Assembly (NCBI RefSeq): GCF_010672085.1
Contig: NZ_JAAHHT010000055.1
Coordinates: 1 to 45,588, forward strand
Direction of reading: 5' to 3'
DNA length: 45,588 bases
From: Okeania sp. SIO3I5
GTDB lineage: Bacteria > Cyanobacteriota > Cyanobacteriia > Cyanobacteriales > Microcoleaceae
Made by a program: the position numbers and the translations under genes
Notes under the pieces: generated by a model
The model's input: only the letters and a program-made list of their open reading frames with translations
Told to the model about the DNA's origin: nothing
Databases searched by the model: none
Shown: one piece after another, positions 36,152 through 45,473 of the stretch
How the letters are laid out: the number at the start of each line of letters is the position of its first letter
Numbering within the stretch: the first letter of the stretch is position 1

Positions 36152-37027
36152 CTAGTTCGATATTTTTTTTTTTGTTTCTGTTGTATTCGCTCCTGAATCT
36201 AGTCTTGTCATAAACTCATAACCAGGGTAAGGCAATGCTACTCGATCTATCGGATCATCTGATTCATTTATTTCAGGAGATAGCTTTTTCATATCAATAT
36301 TTTTAGTAGCAATATTGTCTTCTAAATAATTTTCTTCAGTCAGCCTTTTTTCCTCACTATCATCACCCTTGAAATCATTAACATAAGAGTTTTCCACATT
36401 AGAAACTTCCTCTAATTTATCCTCTGAAATCTTCATAACCTCAGAACTTTCAAAATCATCCATAATCTGTGGCAAAAAATTTTTGTTAGAAGATAAACCA
36501 CCCCAAGCAGGAGATGAATATTGAGATGCTAATTGAGACAAATGTTCCACCAAAGTTTCTTGTACCGAACCAAGTAAAGCTTGAGAAAATTCTGAAATAA
36601 TTTGCTCCTGTTTAGCATATTGTCGAGCCAAAGAATAATTTTCTTGTCTTTGCTTTTCCAGTTGCCTAATTTCTTCTTGCAGAGCTTGTCGTTGTTGTTC
36701 AAGTATTGTGAAATCTTCTTGTATATACTGGTTAATAGGAGCCAGAAACTCTTCTATCTGTTGTGAATGTTCAATCTGAAGGTCAATAGTATCTTCCGAA
36801 GCTAAATATGGATCGACAGAAAGTAGCTGTAGATTGGCTTTTTTATCTAGATCCTGAGTCAAATACTCTAAAGTTTCCTGTAGTATCTTTTGTGATTTTC
36901 TCAGTGTTTCTTCAATAATTTTAGGATAACTTTGGGTACTACCTTGATTTAGCACCTCATCTATCTCACGGATTATTGCTTGGATTCGGTTATTCGGCTT
37001 CTTCAAAAGTACCACCTCTTTAATCAC
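36152..37027 (-). CDS. coiled-coil protein, first gene of the Hsp70-like operon
   Basis: 291 residues in the zero frame. Residues 1-70 are helical and basic (RIQAIIREIDEVLNQ); 101-150 form a strong coiled coil (QQRQALQEEIRQLEKQRQEN). A region with SPAWGGLS follows, then an acidic linker and a conserved-looking motif ALPYPGYEFM (264-273). It ends ETKKKISN and TAG directly after an A11 tract. The frame starts at GTG 37025-37027. AAGAGG about eight bases before the TTG at 37004-37006 suggests that codon as an alternative start. It is not recognised as a named family. With the next ORF it may form one long protein serving the ATPase encoded downstream. Confidence 0.65.
   Translation of the reverse strand: MIKEVVLLKKPNNRIQAIIREIDEVLNQGSTQSYPKIIEETLRKSQKILQETLEYLTQDLDKKANLQLLSVDPYLASEDTIDLQIEHSQQIEEFLAPINQYIQEDFTILEQQRQALQEEIRQLEKQRQENYSLARQYAKQEQIISEFSQALLGSVQETLVEHLSQLASQYSSPAWGGLSSNKNFLPQIMDDFESSEVMKISEDKLEEVSNVENSYVNDFKGDDSEEKRLTEENYLEDNIATKNIDMKKLSPEINESDDPIDRVALPYPGYEFMTRLDSGANTTETKKKISN
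36163..36173 (-). promoter_or_regulatory. A11 slippage tract joining two ORFs
   Basis: Eleven consecutive A on the coding strand (C-A11-TATCG), read ACA AAA AAA AAA ATA in the upstream frame with TAG nine bases later. In the -1 frame the reading continues into the acidic ORF without a stop. Runs of nine or more A are known sites of transcriptional slippage in bacteria. A plain frameshift mutation or sequencing error remains possible. Confidence 0.5.
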
Positions 37028-38171
37028 CTTAAGTAAGAATTATAGAACTTATAAGGGTATAATCCTGTCAAATCTTTCCTTTCTTTTTCCTGATATAGCT
37101 ACAAGTCTAAGATAAATTTGACTACAAAAATTAATTCTTTGATTCTATCCATAGCAGGGAACACTTAACTGGGAACAGTTGGAAAAACATTTCCTAGTCT
37201 AAGATTTCTCATTAGTCTATGTCCTAACCAATTCTTTCTTAGCTATATAAGTTATAATAGTCATCTTATAGTAACAATAACACGATATTATTACAGTTGT
37301 AGCTGAAATTATATTGCTGATTAAGTCAAATAAGTAGATAGACCTTAAAATTTATTAGAGGAAGGCAAAAGGCAGAAGGCAGAAGGGAAGAGACTTCAGA
37401 CCCACTTGACTTTTTGACTTTGTTCCTACATACCTACTTACTTATTATTTAACATCAGTAGGTTTGCTCTACCATCTAAATCACTTATATTCAAAGTTAT
37501 TGACAAACTTATAATTTATGATATACTCGACCACTATATTTAGCTCAAAAATGGCCTTATTAAGGAAGTCAAAAGTTAGATAGGAGAGCCGTCAGGTTGG
37601 CCACGTATAGAAGTTGTCTTTGTAACGGGGATTTAAGCCTCCCTCCAAAAACATATAGCCAATTAAGGCGGAATTTTCAACCCAATCTTTAATTGATAAT
37701 TGGTTTGAGTGATAGATTTGCCCAGTATTGCTAGTCATATACAGCCATTGCTAAAGCAAAAATCTACAATCATCGATATGTTACCCTATGGCCTTCAAAT
37801 TCCTTAACTTAGCCAATTTTCTACAAAAATCTATTGATTTTCATTATTAATTTATAATTTACCTCTAGTAGACTGACACACCTTAAATGCTGCAACAGAT
37901 GTAGGTTGGGTTGAGGCGCTCACAGAGATTATGGCATGGATGCACAGATTAAGTAAGTGGTTACTGGGTTTCGTTCCTTAACCCAACAACAATCTTCCCC
38001 TCCTGCTCCCCTCCTCGGAGGGGTTGGGGGTGCGTTGGGCGCGCGGGTGGGTTCCCTACTCCCCTACTCACCTACTCACCTAATCCCCTACTCCCTTACT
38101 CCCTTACTCCCCTACTCCCTAAATGCACAGTTTTAGTAGTGTCAGTCCACTAGGCTAAATCTCCCGCCCCA
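37028..38171. other. divergent intergenic region, no gene seen
   Basis: The promoters of the coiled-coil operon (minus) and the CRP-like gene (plus) must lie here. It includes GGGAACAGTTGG near 37165, a GGCAGAAGGCAGAAGGG tract at 37368-37388, and a CCCTACTCC heptamer tract at 38050-38122. I see no clear operator. Confidence 0.55.
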
Positions 38172-38897
38172 ATGAATAGAACAGATAACCTCATGGAAGA
38201 TAGGCACAATCGCGATCCCCAGTCAAATGTTAAACAATTAATGCTGTCCACCCAATTTTTTGAGGGTTTACCAGAAGAGGCATTAGAAAAAGCAGTTATT
38301 CATGTGGTCAGCCGTCAACATCCACCCAATCAGGTAATTTTACTAGAAAATGATTGGGGAACATCAGTATATTTCATTTTAGATGGGTGGGTAAAGATTC
38401 GCACCTATAACTTAGATGGTAAAGAAGTAACACTGAACATTTTGGGCAAAGGAGAATTATTTGGTGAAATGGCAGCTTTAGATGAAGTCCCTCGCTCTAC
38501 TGATGTAATTACTTTAGCTCCTACATTAATTGGTAATATGCCAGCTCAGGATTTTGCCCACCTCATTCATACCGAACCCGTTGCAGGAATCCGATTAGCT
38601 CAATTAATGGCCAGACGTTTACGACAAGTGAATCGACGACTTAGATTACGAGAAGCAGATGCTCAGGCAAGAGTCGCAGATATCTTGCTATTTCTAGCAG
38701 AAGGCCAAGGTACACATTCCCAAGAAGGAATAGAAATTCCTAATTTGCCTCACAGAGAGCTAAGTAGTTTGAGTGGTTTGGCCAGAGAAACAGTGACTAG
38801 AGTCTTGGCAAAGTTAGAGAAAAAATTATTAATTAAGCGCGATCGCGATACCTTATGTATACCTGACGTCCACGCTTTAGAACGTACACTTGTTTAA
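38172..38897 (+). CDS. CRP/FNR-family regulator, cAMP-receptor-like
   Basis: 241 residues. The cyclic-nucleotide domain (about 25-150) has LDGWVKIRTY and GELFGEMAALDEVPRSTDVI; the Glu, Arg and Ser-Thr of this phosphate cassette match cAMP-binding CRPs. A long dimer helix (RRLRQVNRRLRLREADAQAR) is followed by a winged HTH with recognition helix LSGLARETVTRVLAKLEKK. It resembles SYCRP1-type cyanobacterial CRPs rather than NtcA. cAMP binding is inference. A second ATG at codon 8 (MEDRHNR) is a possible start; neither has a strong RBS. An AGGAGACAGG heptamer tract begins eight bases after the stop. Confidence 0.87.
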   Translation: MNRTDNLMEDRHNRDPQSNVKQLMLSTQFFEGLPEEALEKAVIHVVSRQHPPNQVILLENDWGTSVYFILDGWVKIRTYNLDGKEVTLNILGKGELFGEMAALDEVPRSTDVITLAPTLIGNMPAQDFAHLIHTEPVAGIRLAQLMARRLRQVNRRLRLREADAQARVADILLFLAEGQGTHSQEGIEIPNLPHRELSSLSGLARETVTRVLAKLEKKLLIKRDRDTLCIPDVHALERTLV

Positions 38898-38899
38898 AA

Positions 38900-38965
<66 letters not shown>

Positions 38966-39004
38966 GAGTAAGGAGTCAAGATTCATAAGTCAGGAGTCAT
39001 AATG

Positions 39005-39332
39005 AATTACTTACAGCACTTTTTAGGATGGTGAGGTACACTTCAAAACTAATCTCTAAATCTCTTTTCCCCATGTACTAACATGATAAAACTTTGTACT
39101 TTACTAACTCTAAAACTGCTGTAAATACTATTTTTTAGAAGTCAGAAGTCAGGAGTCAGGAGTCAGGAGTTAGAAGTTAGAAGTGAGAAGTCAGAATGAA
39201 TGACTTACAGCACTTTTTAGGATGGTGAGGTACACTTCAAAACTAATCTCTAAATCTCTTTTCCCCATGTACTAAGATAATAAAACTTTGTACTTTACTA
39301 ACTCTAAAACTGCTGTAAATACTATTTTTTAG
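39005..39332. repeat. two copies of a TTACAGCACTTTTTAG element
   Basis: 39009-39125 and 39206-39319 are nearly identical (TTACAGCACTTTTTAGGATG to CTCTAAAACTGCTGTAA), with inverted ends TTACAGCA / TGCTGTAA. Between them is a GTCAGGA heptamer tract. The left end recurs at 19355. The remaining bases to 39592 hold AATTATTAATTATTAATT runs only. Confidence 0.75.
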
Positions 39333-39592
39333 GAATTAAATTTCCTGGTTATAACAACAATAATCAAGGTAATAAACCCGGTTTCTTTTTTTGGTGCTTC
39401 AGCAATTAACAATTAACAATTAATAATTACCTCTCCCTTTTAGGGAAAGGATTGAAGATCAAAGAAAAAAATAAATTTTTTTCCCCTTTATTGACGAAAC
39501 TTTACAGTTTAATTATTTAATTATTAATTATTAATTATTAATTATTTCGTAGGTCCTGTAAAACTTAAAAGCCAAAAATCAAAACCAATTCT

Positions 39593-40252
39593 GTGAAAAC
39601 AACTTCAGATCAAAAACAACCATCAACCCACAGAGAAGATAAACCTTTAGTTCTAGTAGAAACAGCTTTTCTGGCTAGTACCGCCAGCTTGATTTGGTTC
39701 ATCAACTATTATTTTCCTATGGGACCTTTATTAAAGGTTTTTTTCCCCATACCAACCGCCTTACTTTACTTGCGGTGGGGAAACCGTGCATCTTGGATGG
39801 GCGCAACAGTATCAGGATTACTTTTATCTGTGCTTATGGGGCCAACTCGCAGCATTTTATTTGTGATTCCTTTTGCTTTGATGGGAGTAATGTTAGGAGC
39901 AGTGTGGAAGCGAGGCGGAAATTGGTTTATTTCTATTGGTTTAGGTTCTCTACTTGGTTCTATAGGTTTCTTTTTTCGATTTTGGTTACTTTCAATTTTG
40001 TTAGGACAAGACCTCTGGATCTACTTAACCACACAAGTTACGGAATTAGTAGAATGGGGATTTGTCAAATTAGGATTATTAGCTCAACCAAGTTTGTTAT
40101 TAATTCAACTGATGGCTTTAATTATGGTTTTTATAAATAATATTATCTATTTATTTGTTGTACATTTAGTGGCTTTATTGTTACTAGATCGAATCGGAAA
40201 TTCTATTCCTAGACCTCCTAAATGGGTACAAATTTTGCTGGATTATGATTAA
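39593..40252 (+). CDS. DUF2232 membrane protein
   Basis: 219 residues from a GTG start (39593-39595). It has about six to seven membrane segments (VETAFLASTASLIWFINYYF; GATVSGLLLSVLMG; SILFVIPFALMGVMLGAVW; LIQLMALIMVFINNIIYLFV). The pattern fits the DUF2232 (YybS-like) family, whose fold resembles S components of ECF vitamin transporters. The next gene encodes a CobT-like protein, a pairing that I recall from other cyanobacteria, so a role around cobamide precursors is possible but unproven. A GGGAGTAGGGAGTG tract starts five bases after the stop. Confidence 0.75.
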   Translation: MKTTSDQKQPSTHREDKPLVLVETAFLASTASLIWFINYYFPMGPLLKVFFPIPTALLYLRWGNRASWMGATVSGLLLSVLMGPTRSILFVIPFALMGVMLGAVWKRGGNWFISIGLGSLLGSIGFFFRFWLLSILLGQDLWIYLTTQVTELVEWGFVKLGLLAQPSLLLIQLMALIMVFINNIIYLFVVHLVALLLLDRIGNSIPRPPKWVQILLDYD

Positions 40253-40435
40253 TTAGGGAGTAGGGAGTGTGGCAGTTGTGGGAGGCGTGGTCTGTGTGGG
40301 AGGTTTTGATAGTGTGGGAGGTGTGGGAAGATAGGATTCTGAAAAAGAACATACTATTGATAACCGAATTTGATATAATTTATAACTAAAAGCTCATAAC
40401 TAAAAGCTCATAACTAAAAGCTGATAACTGATAAC

Positions 40436-40818
40436 GGCTTTGTTGTATGAAAACATATAGCTACCGCACAATAGACAAGCATATGTACTTCATACTTTTA
40501 CAACTATTGTCCAATAAATAAATCAAAGTTTTCTTTCTTTTCTTTCTTAAAAAAAGGCTGAAACTATTACCTGTAAAGGCTTTTATCAATTTAACTATTG
40601 GCCAATAAATAAAGCATCAATAATTGACAGGACTTACGCAAGGGCACTAATTATAGTGGGAATATTGGGAATATTGACCAAACAATACGCCATATATAGC
40701 AATGCTGCGTAAGTCCTGATCGAAAGAGGGTGATATAGCAGCCACTAGGTTCACCTTTCATGTCGGCCCTGACAACCGAAAAGCGGAACGGATTTTCTAT
40801 GGCTATTACAACAAAGCC
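40436..40818. mobile_element. GGCTTTGTTGTA-ended element, interrupted by a MITE
   Basis: Perfect 12-bp terminal inverted repeats (GGCTTTGTTGTA / TACAACAAAGCC). The body matches 30866-31260 but has one copy of the unit that is tripled there, and is interrupted at 40628-40718 by a CAGGACTTACG MITE. It lies 54 bp before the CobT-like gene, in AGCTGATAACTGATAACTGA repeats. Confidence 0.75.
40628..40718. mobile_element. nested CAGGACTTACG MITE
   Basis: 91 bp from CAGGACTTACGCAAGGGCAC to CTGCGTAAGTCCTG, flanked by ATTGA and ATCGA. The other copy of the host element (near 30970) reads straight through as AATAATCTGAAAGAG, which is the empty site. Confidence 0.85.
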
Positions 40819-40872
40819 ACTGATAACTGAAAAAGCTGATAACTGATAACTGAAAAAGCTGATAACTGAATA

Positions 40873-41979
40873 ATGATTCATGTTTATACCCAGGTACAAC
40901 AGGGAAAAAATTGGCTCCAAAAGTATCGAGACCACAAACCAATATTTGCCTGTACTTTAGGATTTACAGATACAGGTCTAATTCCCGGAATTTCGGCAGC
41001 AGGAGCAACACCAAAAGACCGCCAATATACTTGTTTAGCAGATGTCGAATTTCTATATAATGGTCTACAACCAAAACCCCAATATCCATTACCACCCCTC
41101 AACGCTGGTGCTTCCCCAGTTTTAATCACAAAAGCAATTATTGATGCTCTGAATATTCCTCTTTATTTATTTAATGCTGGTTTAACCCATCAACCAACTG
41201 TACCAACAATTGATTTGGGAGGCGCTCCTGCTCGTTGTTTAACTTCTGGTCATGCTTTAGACATGGCAATAGTTCAACATTTATTAGAAATAGGTGGTTA
41301 TTGGGGTCAGAAGTTAGCTAATGAAGCAAAAGATAGCTATGTAATTTTGGGAGAATGTGTAGTTGGAGGAACAACTACCGCTTTAGCAGTTTTATTAGGT
41401 TTGGGTATCGCTGCTCTCGGTAAGGTAAATAGCAGTCATCCTCAATGTAATCACGATCAAAAGTTGGCTGTGGTGCGTCAGGGTTTGCACGTTGCTCGTT
41501 TTAATTCGGCGCTTCCGGTGTCAGAACCTCTAAAATTAATTGCTGGAGTGGGAGATCCGATGCAAATAGTAGTAGCAGGAATGGGAATGGCAGCAAGTCT
41601 TAAGCTTGGGGTAATGTTAGCTGGTGGAACGCAAATGTTGGCTGTTTATGCTTTGATGCAAGCATTAGCAGAAAATTTGTCTTTAGCTTGGCAACCTGAG
41701 AATATTGTAGTCGGAACAACTCGCTGGGTTGCTGAAGATCCAACTGGAGATACTGTTGGGTTAGCACGAGAAATTGGTTGTGTACCTTTGATGGCGACAC
41801 AACTTAGTTTTTCTGAGTCTTCTTATCCTCAACTACAAGCTTATGAAAGGGGATATGTTAAGGAAGGAGTTGGTTGTGGAGGGTGTGCGATCGCTGCTCA
41901 TTTATATAGAAATTGGAATCAAACTCAATTGCTGAAAGCTGTGGAAGATTTGTTTGCACCTTTTATATTTCTTGAATAA
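40873..41979 (+). CDS. CobT-like nicotinate-nucleotide phosphoribosyltransferase family protein (UPF0284)
   Basis: 368 residues of the TIGR00303/UPF0284 family, related to CobT, which activates the lower ligand of cobamides by transferring phosphoribose from nicotinate mononucleotide. Motifs seen are GFTDTGLIPGISAAGATPKD, PLPPLNAGASPVLITKA, GECVVGGTTTALAVLLGLG, AGVGDPMQIVVAGMGMAAS and GGTQMLAVYAL. The substrate has not been fixed for this branch as far as I know. It begins at ATG 40873 after ACTGATAACTGAATA repeats with no clear RBS. It follows the DUF2232 gene by 620 bp, the gap being filled by mobile elements. Confidence 0.85.
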   Translation: MIHVYTQVQQGKNWLQKYRDHKPIFACTLGFTDTGLIPGISAAGATPKDRQYTCLADVEFLYNGLQPKPQYPLPPLNAGASPVLITKAIIDALNIPLYLFNAGLTHQPTVPTIDLGGAPARCLTSGHALDMAIVQHLLEIGGYWGQKLANEAKDSYVILGECVVGGTTTALAVLLGLGIAALGKVNSSHPQCNHDQKLAVVRQGLHVARFNSALPVSEPLKLIAGVGDPMQIVVAGMGMAASLKLGVMLAGGTQMLAVYALMQALAENLSLAWQPENIVVGTTRWVAEDPTGDTVGLAREIGCVPLMATQLSFSESSYPQLQAYERGYVKEGVGCGGCAIAAHLYRNWNQTQLLKAVEDLFAPFIFLE

Positions 41980-42213
41980 AAAATTAGCAATATCAATATA
42001 ATATTAATCCAATAGACTTCTCCAAAAATTAAAAACCAAATCAATTGTTATCCATAGATTATCAATTAATCTTCCCTATTACTGAAAAATCAAGGTATAA
42101 AGCCTTCTATTTCAAGAGAAAAAAAGTCCTAGGATATTTCCTTATATTCAATTCCGTTACGGTTTTAACTAGAGGTAATAATTAATTAATAATTAATGAA
42201 TTACTCTCTATTT

Positions 42214-42642
42214 TTAAGATTTAATTCTTTTTGAAAGTAATTGTTCTTCTAAAGCAGCAATTCGATTATAAGCTGCTGTTAACTGAGCTGTTAACCGTTG
42301 AATTTGAATTTCTGATGTTAATTCACGATCAATATTTTGACTACTCTTATTCAAATAATTATCATCTACTAACACATCCTTATGTTCTAACTCTGGATCG
42401 AAAAAATTATATTTTTCTTTAAGTTCATTTGTTTGTTGCAGATTATAATCAATTTCTGTACCTTGATATTTATTTGCTTTCTCAACAATTATGTAATTTG
42501 ATAGCTTGTCATTGAGTTGCTCAATAATGACGTATATTGCTTCAACTTTTGTACTTAAAGCAATAATTTGTTCTTGCAATACTTCCATATATTTCTTCAT
42601 TACCCGAAAATTAAATTTATATTCTTCAATCTTAATCAACAT
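42214..42642 (-). CDS. small coiled-coil protein of unknown function
   Basis: 142 residues, mostly helical. The N-terminal part (MEVLQEQIIALSTKVEAIYV then IIEQLNDKLSN) and the C-terminal IQRLTAQLTAAYNRIAALEE are heptad-patterned, with an acidic middle (FFDPELEHKDVLVDDN). The C-terminal signature is one I associate with short cyanobacterial hypothetical proteins. An ATG at codon 15 (MKKYMEV) is an alternative start. It is convergent with the CobT-like gene. Function unknown. Confidence 0.65.
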   Translation of the reverse strand: MLIKIEEYKFNFRVMKKYMEVLQEQIIALSTKVEAIYVIIEQLNDKLSNYIIVEKANKYQGTEIDYNLQQTNELKEKYNFFDPELEHKDVLVDDNYLNKSSQNIDRELTSEIQIQRLTAQLTAAYNRIAALEEQLLSKRIKS

Positions 42643-43774
42643 ATAGACATATTGGTTATTATTTCTAATTTCTTAATTTTATAATAAGAATTGATTTATA
42701 AAACAAAGATTAAATCTAGATATTTGTTGATATATCAAACTCAAAAGGTATTCTTGAAAGTTGTACTAAGTATTAATACTGTAGAATTTATTTGAAATTA
42801 AGTTGATTAAAACTGAAAATACTCTAAATAGTCTGAGATAAGTTTTGGTATATATAAAGTTTGCTCGACACACCAAAAACTTTTGTGGTATACTCAATTA
42901 ATCAGAACTTACGCAAAAAAACCGGGTTTTTATGATAAATTGTTGTTTTTATTATAGACATCTACGAAAAAACCCGATTTCCGAGTTTTTCTGCCTAAGT
43001 CCTATTAGTTTTATTTTTAACCATATTTTTAGTTTAGAGTAATGTTCTTCTAAATTTTTTTTGTTCATAGTTAGATCAGCCAAAATACATAATAAAATAT
43101 AAAAGTTAAACAAATACGGATAGTAGTGTTAGTTAGAGAACCATTACTTTTAAGTAGTAAAAAATCAAGTATCAATACTTTACATAAAGCTATCTGTACC
43201 GGGAAGAGGAGAGACCGAAATTGGAATAAATACTGAAGAAAAAAAGGTCATTCTAATTATCAATCAGCAGTGACACAACGCGCAAAGTGTCACTACATCA
43301 GTTATCAGTACCAACCCACTAAGTCGAAGCCTTGAAATACTGAATTGAATATTTTCTTGGTCGATTGGATCTGGTTAGGTAACCCATTCATCCCATCCTA
43401 GGTCAAACTCCGCTTTTTCATCCCCTGAAAAGGGGAGACTTTGAACCTGATTTTTTGGTAAAAATGATAGAAATAGCGGTCATAAATTAATTGGAGAAGA
43501 TCTTTTTAAGCATTTGCGCTCCAGATGCATCTTTTTGTAGGGTTTTTGATTTTTTTCTGTTCTCTAAAACTTAAACTTTGCCCTCATATCAAATCCAGTA
43601 GCATCAGTGTTATTCAGTATAAAAAATAATAGTTTATATTGTAGGGAGAATGGCCATTTGTCCCTACCCATCGTATCACGATCAACGAAATTATATTACT
43701 TTGAAGCCAACGGATTTGATATCACTCTCGATCAGAACTACTATAAATGTAACTAAATTTTTATATGTAAATCC
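42643..43774. other. intergenic, no gene seen
   Basis: Contains a MITE-like inverted element at 42904-43008 (AGAACTTACGCAAAAAAACC to TCTGCCTAAGTCCT) with AAACCGGGTTTT stems. A segment at 43333-43462 is shared with 14945-15138. The last 250 bases before lgt are AT-rich with no obvious operator. Confidence 0.6.
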
Positions 43775-44641
43775 ATGACAGTAGAGATTCCTTTATTGCC
43801 TTTAGCCTTTCAATTTAGTTCTCCAGGCCCAATTATTTTCCAATTAGGGCCTTTGGCAATCCGTTGGTATGGACTTTTAATTGCAAGTGCAGTGTTAATC
43901 GGTGTCACCCTTTCTCAATACTTAGCTAAACTTCGTAATGTTAACCCTGATTTGTTGGGCGATCTAGTCGTTTGGTTAGTATTAGCTGCAATTCCAGGAG
44001 CACGTTTGTACTATGTTCTCTTTGAGTGGGAACAATATCAACAAAATCCTATAGATGCGATCGCCATTTGGAAAGGAGGAATTGCAATTCATGGAGCAAT
44101 TATTGGTGGAGCGATCGCTGCTTTAATTTTTGCCAGACTCAATAAAATCTCCTTCTGGCAGTTAGCAGACTTAGTAGCTCCCTCTTTAATTTTAGGACAA
44201 GCCATCGGGCGGTGGGGTAATTTTTTCAATTCAGAAGCTTTTGGCAGTCCCACTGATTTACCTTGGAAGTTATATATTCCGCCAGAAAATCGTCCGCCGG
44301 AATTAGTAAATTTTGATTATTTTCATCCCACTTTTCTATATGAGTCTTTATGGAATTTGATGGTATTTGGATTATTAATATTTCTGTTTTTTAGAGATTT
44401 GCGGGGTAAACCTCGACTTAGATTAGGGACTTTGTTTCTGATTTATATGGCTGCTTATAGTAGTGGACGGATTTGGATTGAAGGATTACGGACTGATAGT
44501 TTAATGTTAGGGCCATTACGCATTGCCCAGTTCGTCAGTTTAGCTGGTATTTTGTTGGGATTAGCAGGTTTAGCGTGGCTATATTTGCTGAAACGACCTT
44601 TGCCAGATGTGTTGCCCTCAGAAGTTGAAGAAACAAACTAA
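43775..44641 (+). CDS. lgt: prolipoprotein diacylglyceryl transferase
   Basis: 288 residues. It transfers diacylglyceryl from phosphatidylglycerol to the lipobox cysteine of prolipoproteins in the plasma membrane. Seven membrane segments fit the family. Key motifs are [23 protein letters not shown] (conserved His), [17 protein letters not shown] (Lgt signature with RxGNF) and [21 protein letters not shown], also conserved, is near the C-terminus. The ATG at 43775 has no strong RBS. A MITE follows 30 bp after the stop. Confidence 0.95.
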   Translation: MTVEIPLLPLAFQFSSPGPIIFQLGPLAIRWYGLLIASAVLIGVTLSQYLAKLRNVNPDLLGDLVVWLVLAAIPGARLYYVLFEWEQYQQNPIDAIAIWKGGIAIHGAIIGGAIAALIFARLNKISFWQLADLVAPSLILGQAIGRWGNFFNSEAFGSPTDLPWKLYIPPENRPPELVNFDYFHPTFLYESLWNLMVFGLLIFLFFRDLRGKPRLRLGTLFLIYMAAYSSGRIWIEGLRTDSLMLGPLRIAQFVSLAGILLGLAGLAWLYLLKRPLPDVLPSEVEETN

Positions 44642-44671
44642 GCGATCGACTCTTAAAAATGAAAAAAGCTC

Positions 44672-45104
44672 TAGTGTCGTGTCAAAAAAAGAAAATGTGA
44701 GTTAAAGAACCTAACCCCCCAACCCCACAACTATCCCCCCTTGCCCCCCGATGATGCGCTATCCCTTACCCATAACTCCTGAAAGCCTTGTGGGGAGGGT
44801 GGGGAGGATGGGGAGGATGGGGAGGATGGTCCGTAAGAATCTTGTCTGCATTTCTCGAAAAAATGTATGTTTCAATAAACTGTTTCTCAGGAAAAAGCCG
44901 CTCCCAGACCTATACATAACTTGTCTATGCGTGTCAATATTTATGTTAAGAAAGATGTGGGTAATGGATAGCTTTGAAAGGGGGGATGAGGGCAGGGGGG
45001 GGATAAATTCCCTCTGCTCGCAGAAGAGGGGGAGGGGCAGGGGGGAGAGGTCTTCGCTCGTTGCTCGCTCAAATACCCACAATTTTAGTCTAGACACGGC
45101 ACTA
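44672..45104. mobile_element. non-autonomous element with GTGYCGTGTC ends and TA duplication
   Basis: Ends GTGTCGTGTC (44674-44683) and GACACGGCAC (45093-45102) are inverted repeats with one mismatch, each next to TA, as in IS630/mariner-type insertions. The interior is not a transposase. It holds a GGGGAGGAT tandem (44790-44827, inverted copy at 1-34) and G-rich/C-rich runs. Frames of 116-125 codons on both strands here are artefacts of that low-complexity sequence. Confidence 0.6.
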
Positions 45105-45198
45105 GGCATAAAATCTCGGGTTGACTAACGGCTACATCAGCTTATATCTACCTTTCTATTTATCTGAACTATAGATACTTATACCCGGAAAATTAATA

Positions 45199-45240
45199 GA
45201 CTTCTTCCAGAAGTCAGGGAATAGGAAATAGGGAATAGAG
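45199..45240. repeat. GACTTCTTCCAGAAGTC hairpin plus GGGAATA units
   Basis: Third copy of the repeat also at 13907-13959 and 31261-31310. Confidence 0.7.
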
Positions 45241-45275
45241 GGATGAAATTATTGATTTCATATCTTTCACTGGAG

Positions 45276-45430
45276 AGTACAAAGTTATTCTAAAAAACGA
45301 TTTACTTGTCTAACTGTAAGTATTACTGGTAAATACTTACAGTATATATAGTAGTGAATAAAGGTTTCTAACTTTGGGAACGCTAATAGCCATTGCTAGC
45401 AATGGCTATTCTAGGAACTTTGCACTGTCT
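45276..45430 (+). promoter_or_regulatory. cobM-like leader block shared with ctaA
   Basis: Uninterrupted form of the block described at 21889-21961. It includes a 12-bp inverted repeat ACTGTAAGTATT / AATACTTACAGT, then GGTTTCTAACTTTGGGAACG, a palindrome at 45387-45408 centred on GCTAGC, and ends TTTGCACTGTCT at 45430. The ATG of the gene follows after 43 bases, as in ctaA. Confidence 0.6.
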
Positions 45431-45473
45431 ATATCTTTAAATTGATTTAATTAAAATTTTTACAAGAGGTTTA

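Noticed and set aside
44751-45128. Frames of 116-125 codons on both strands after lgt
   Set aside because: They lie in GGGGAGGAT and G-run low-complexity DNA inside a MITE-like element.
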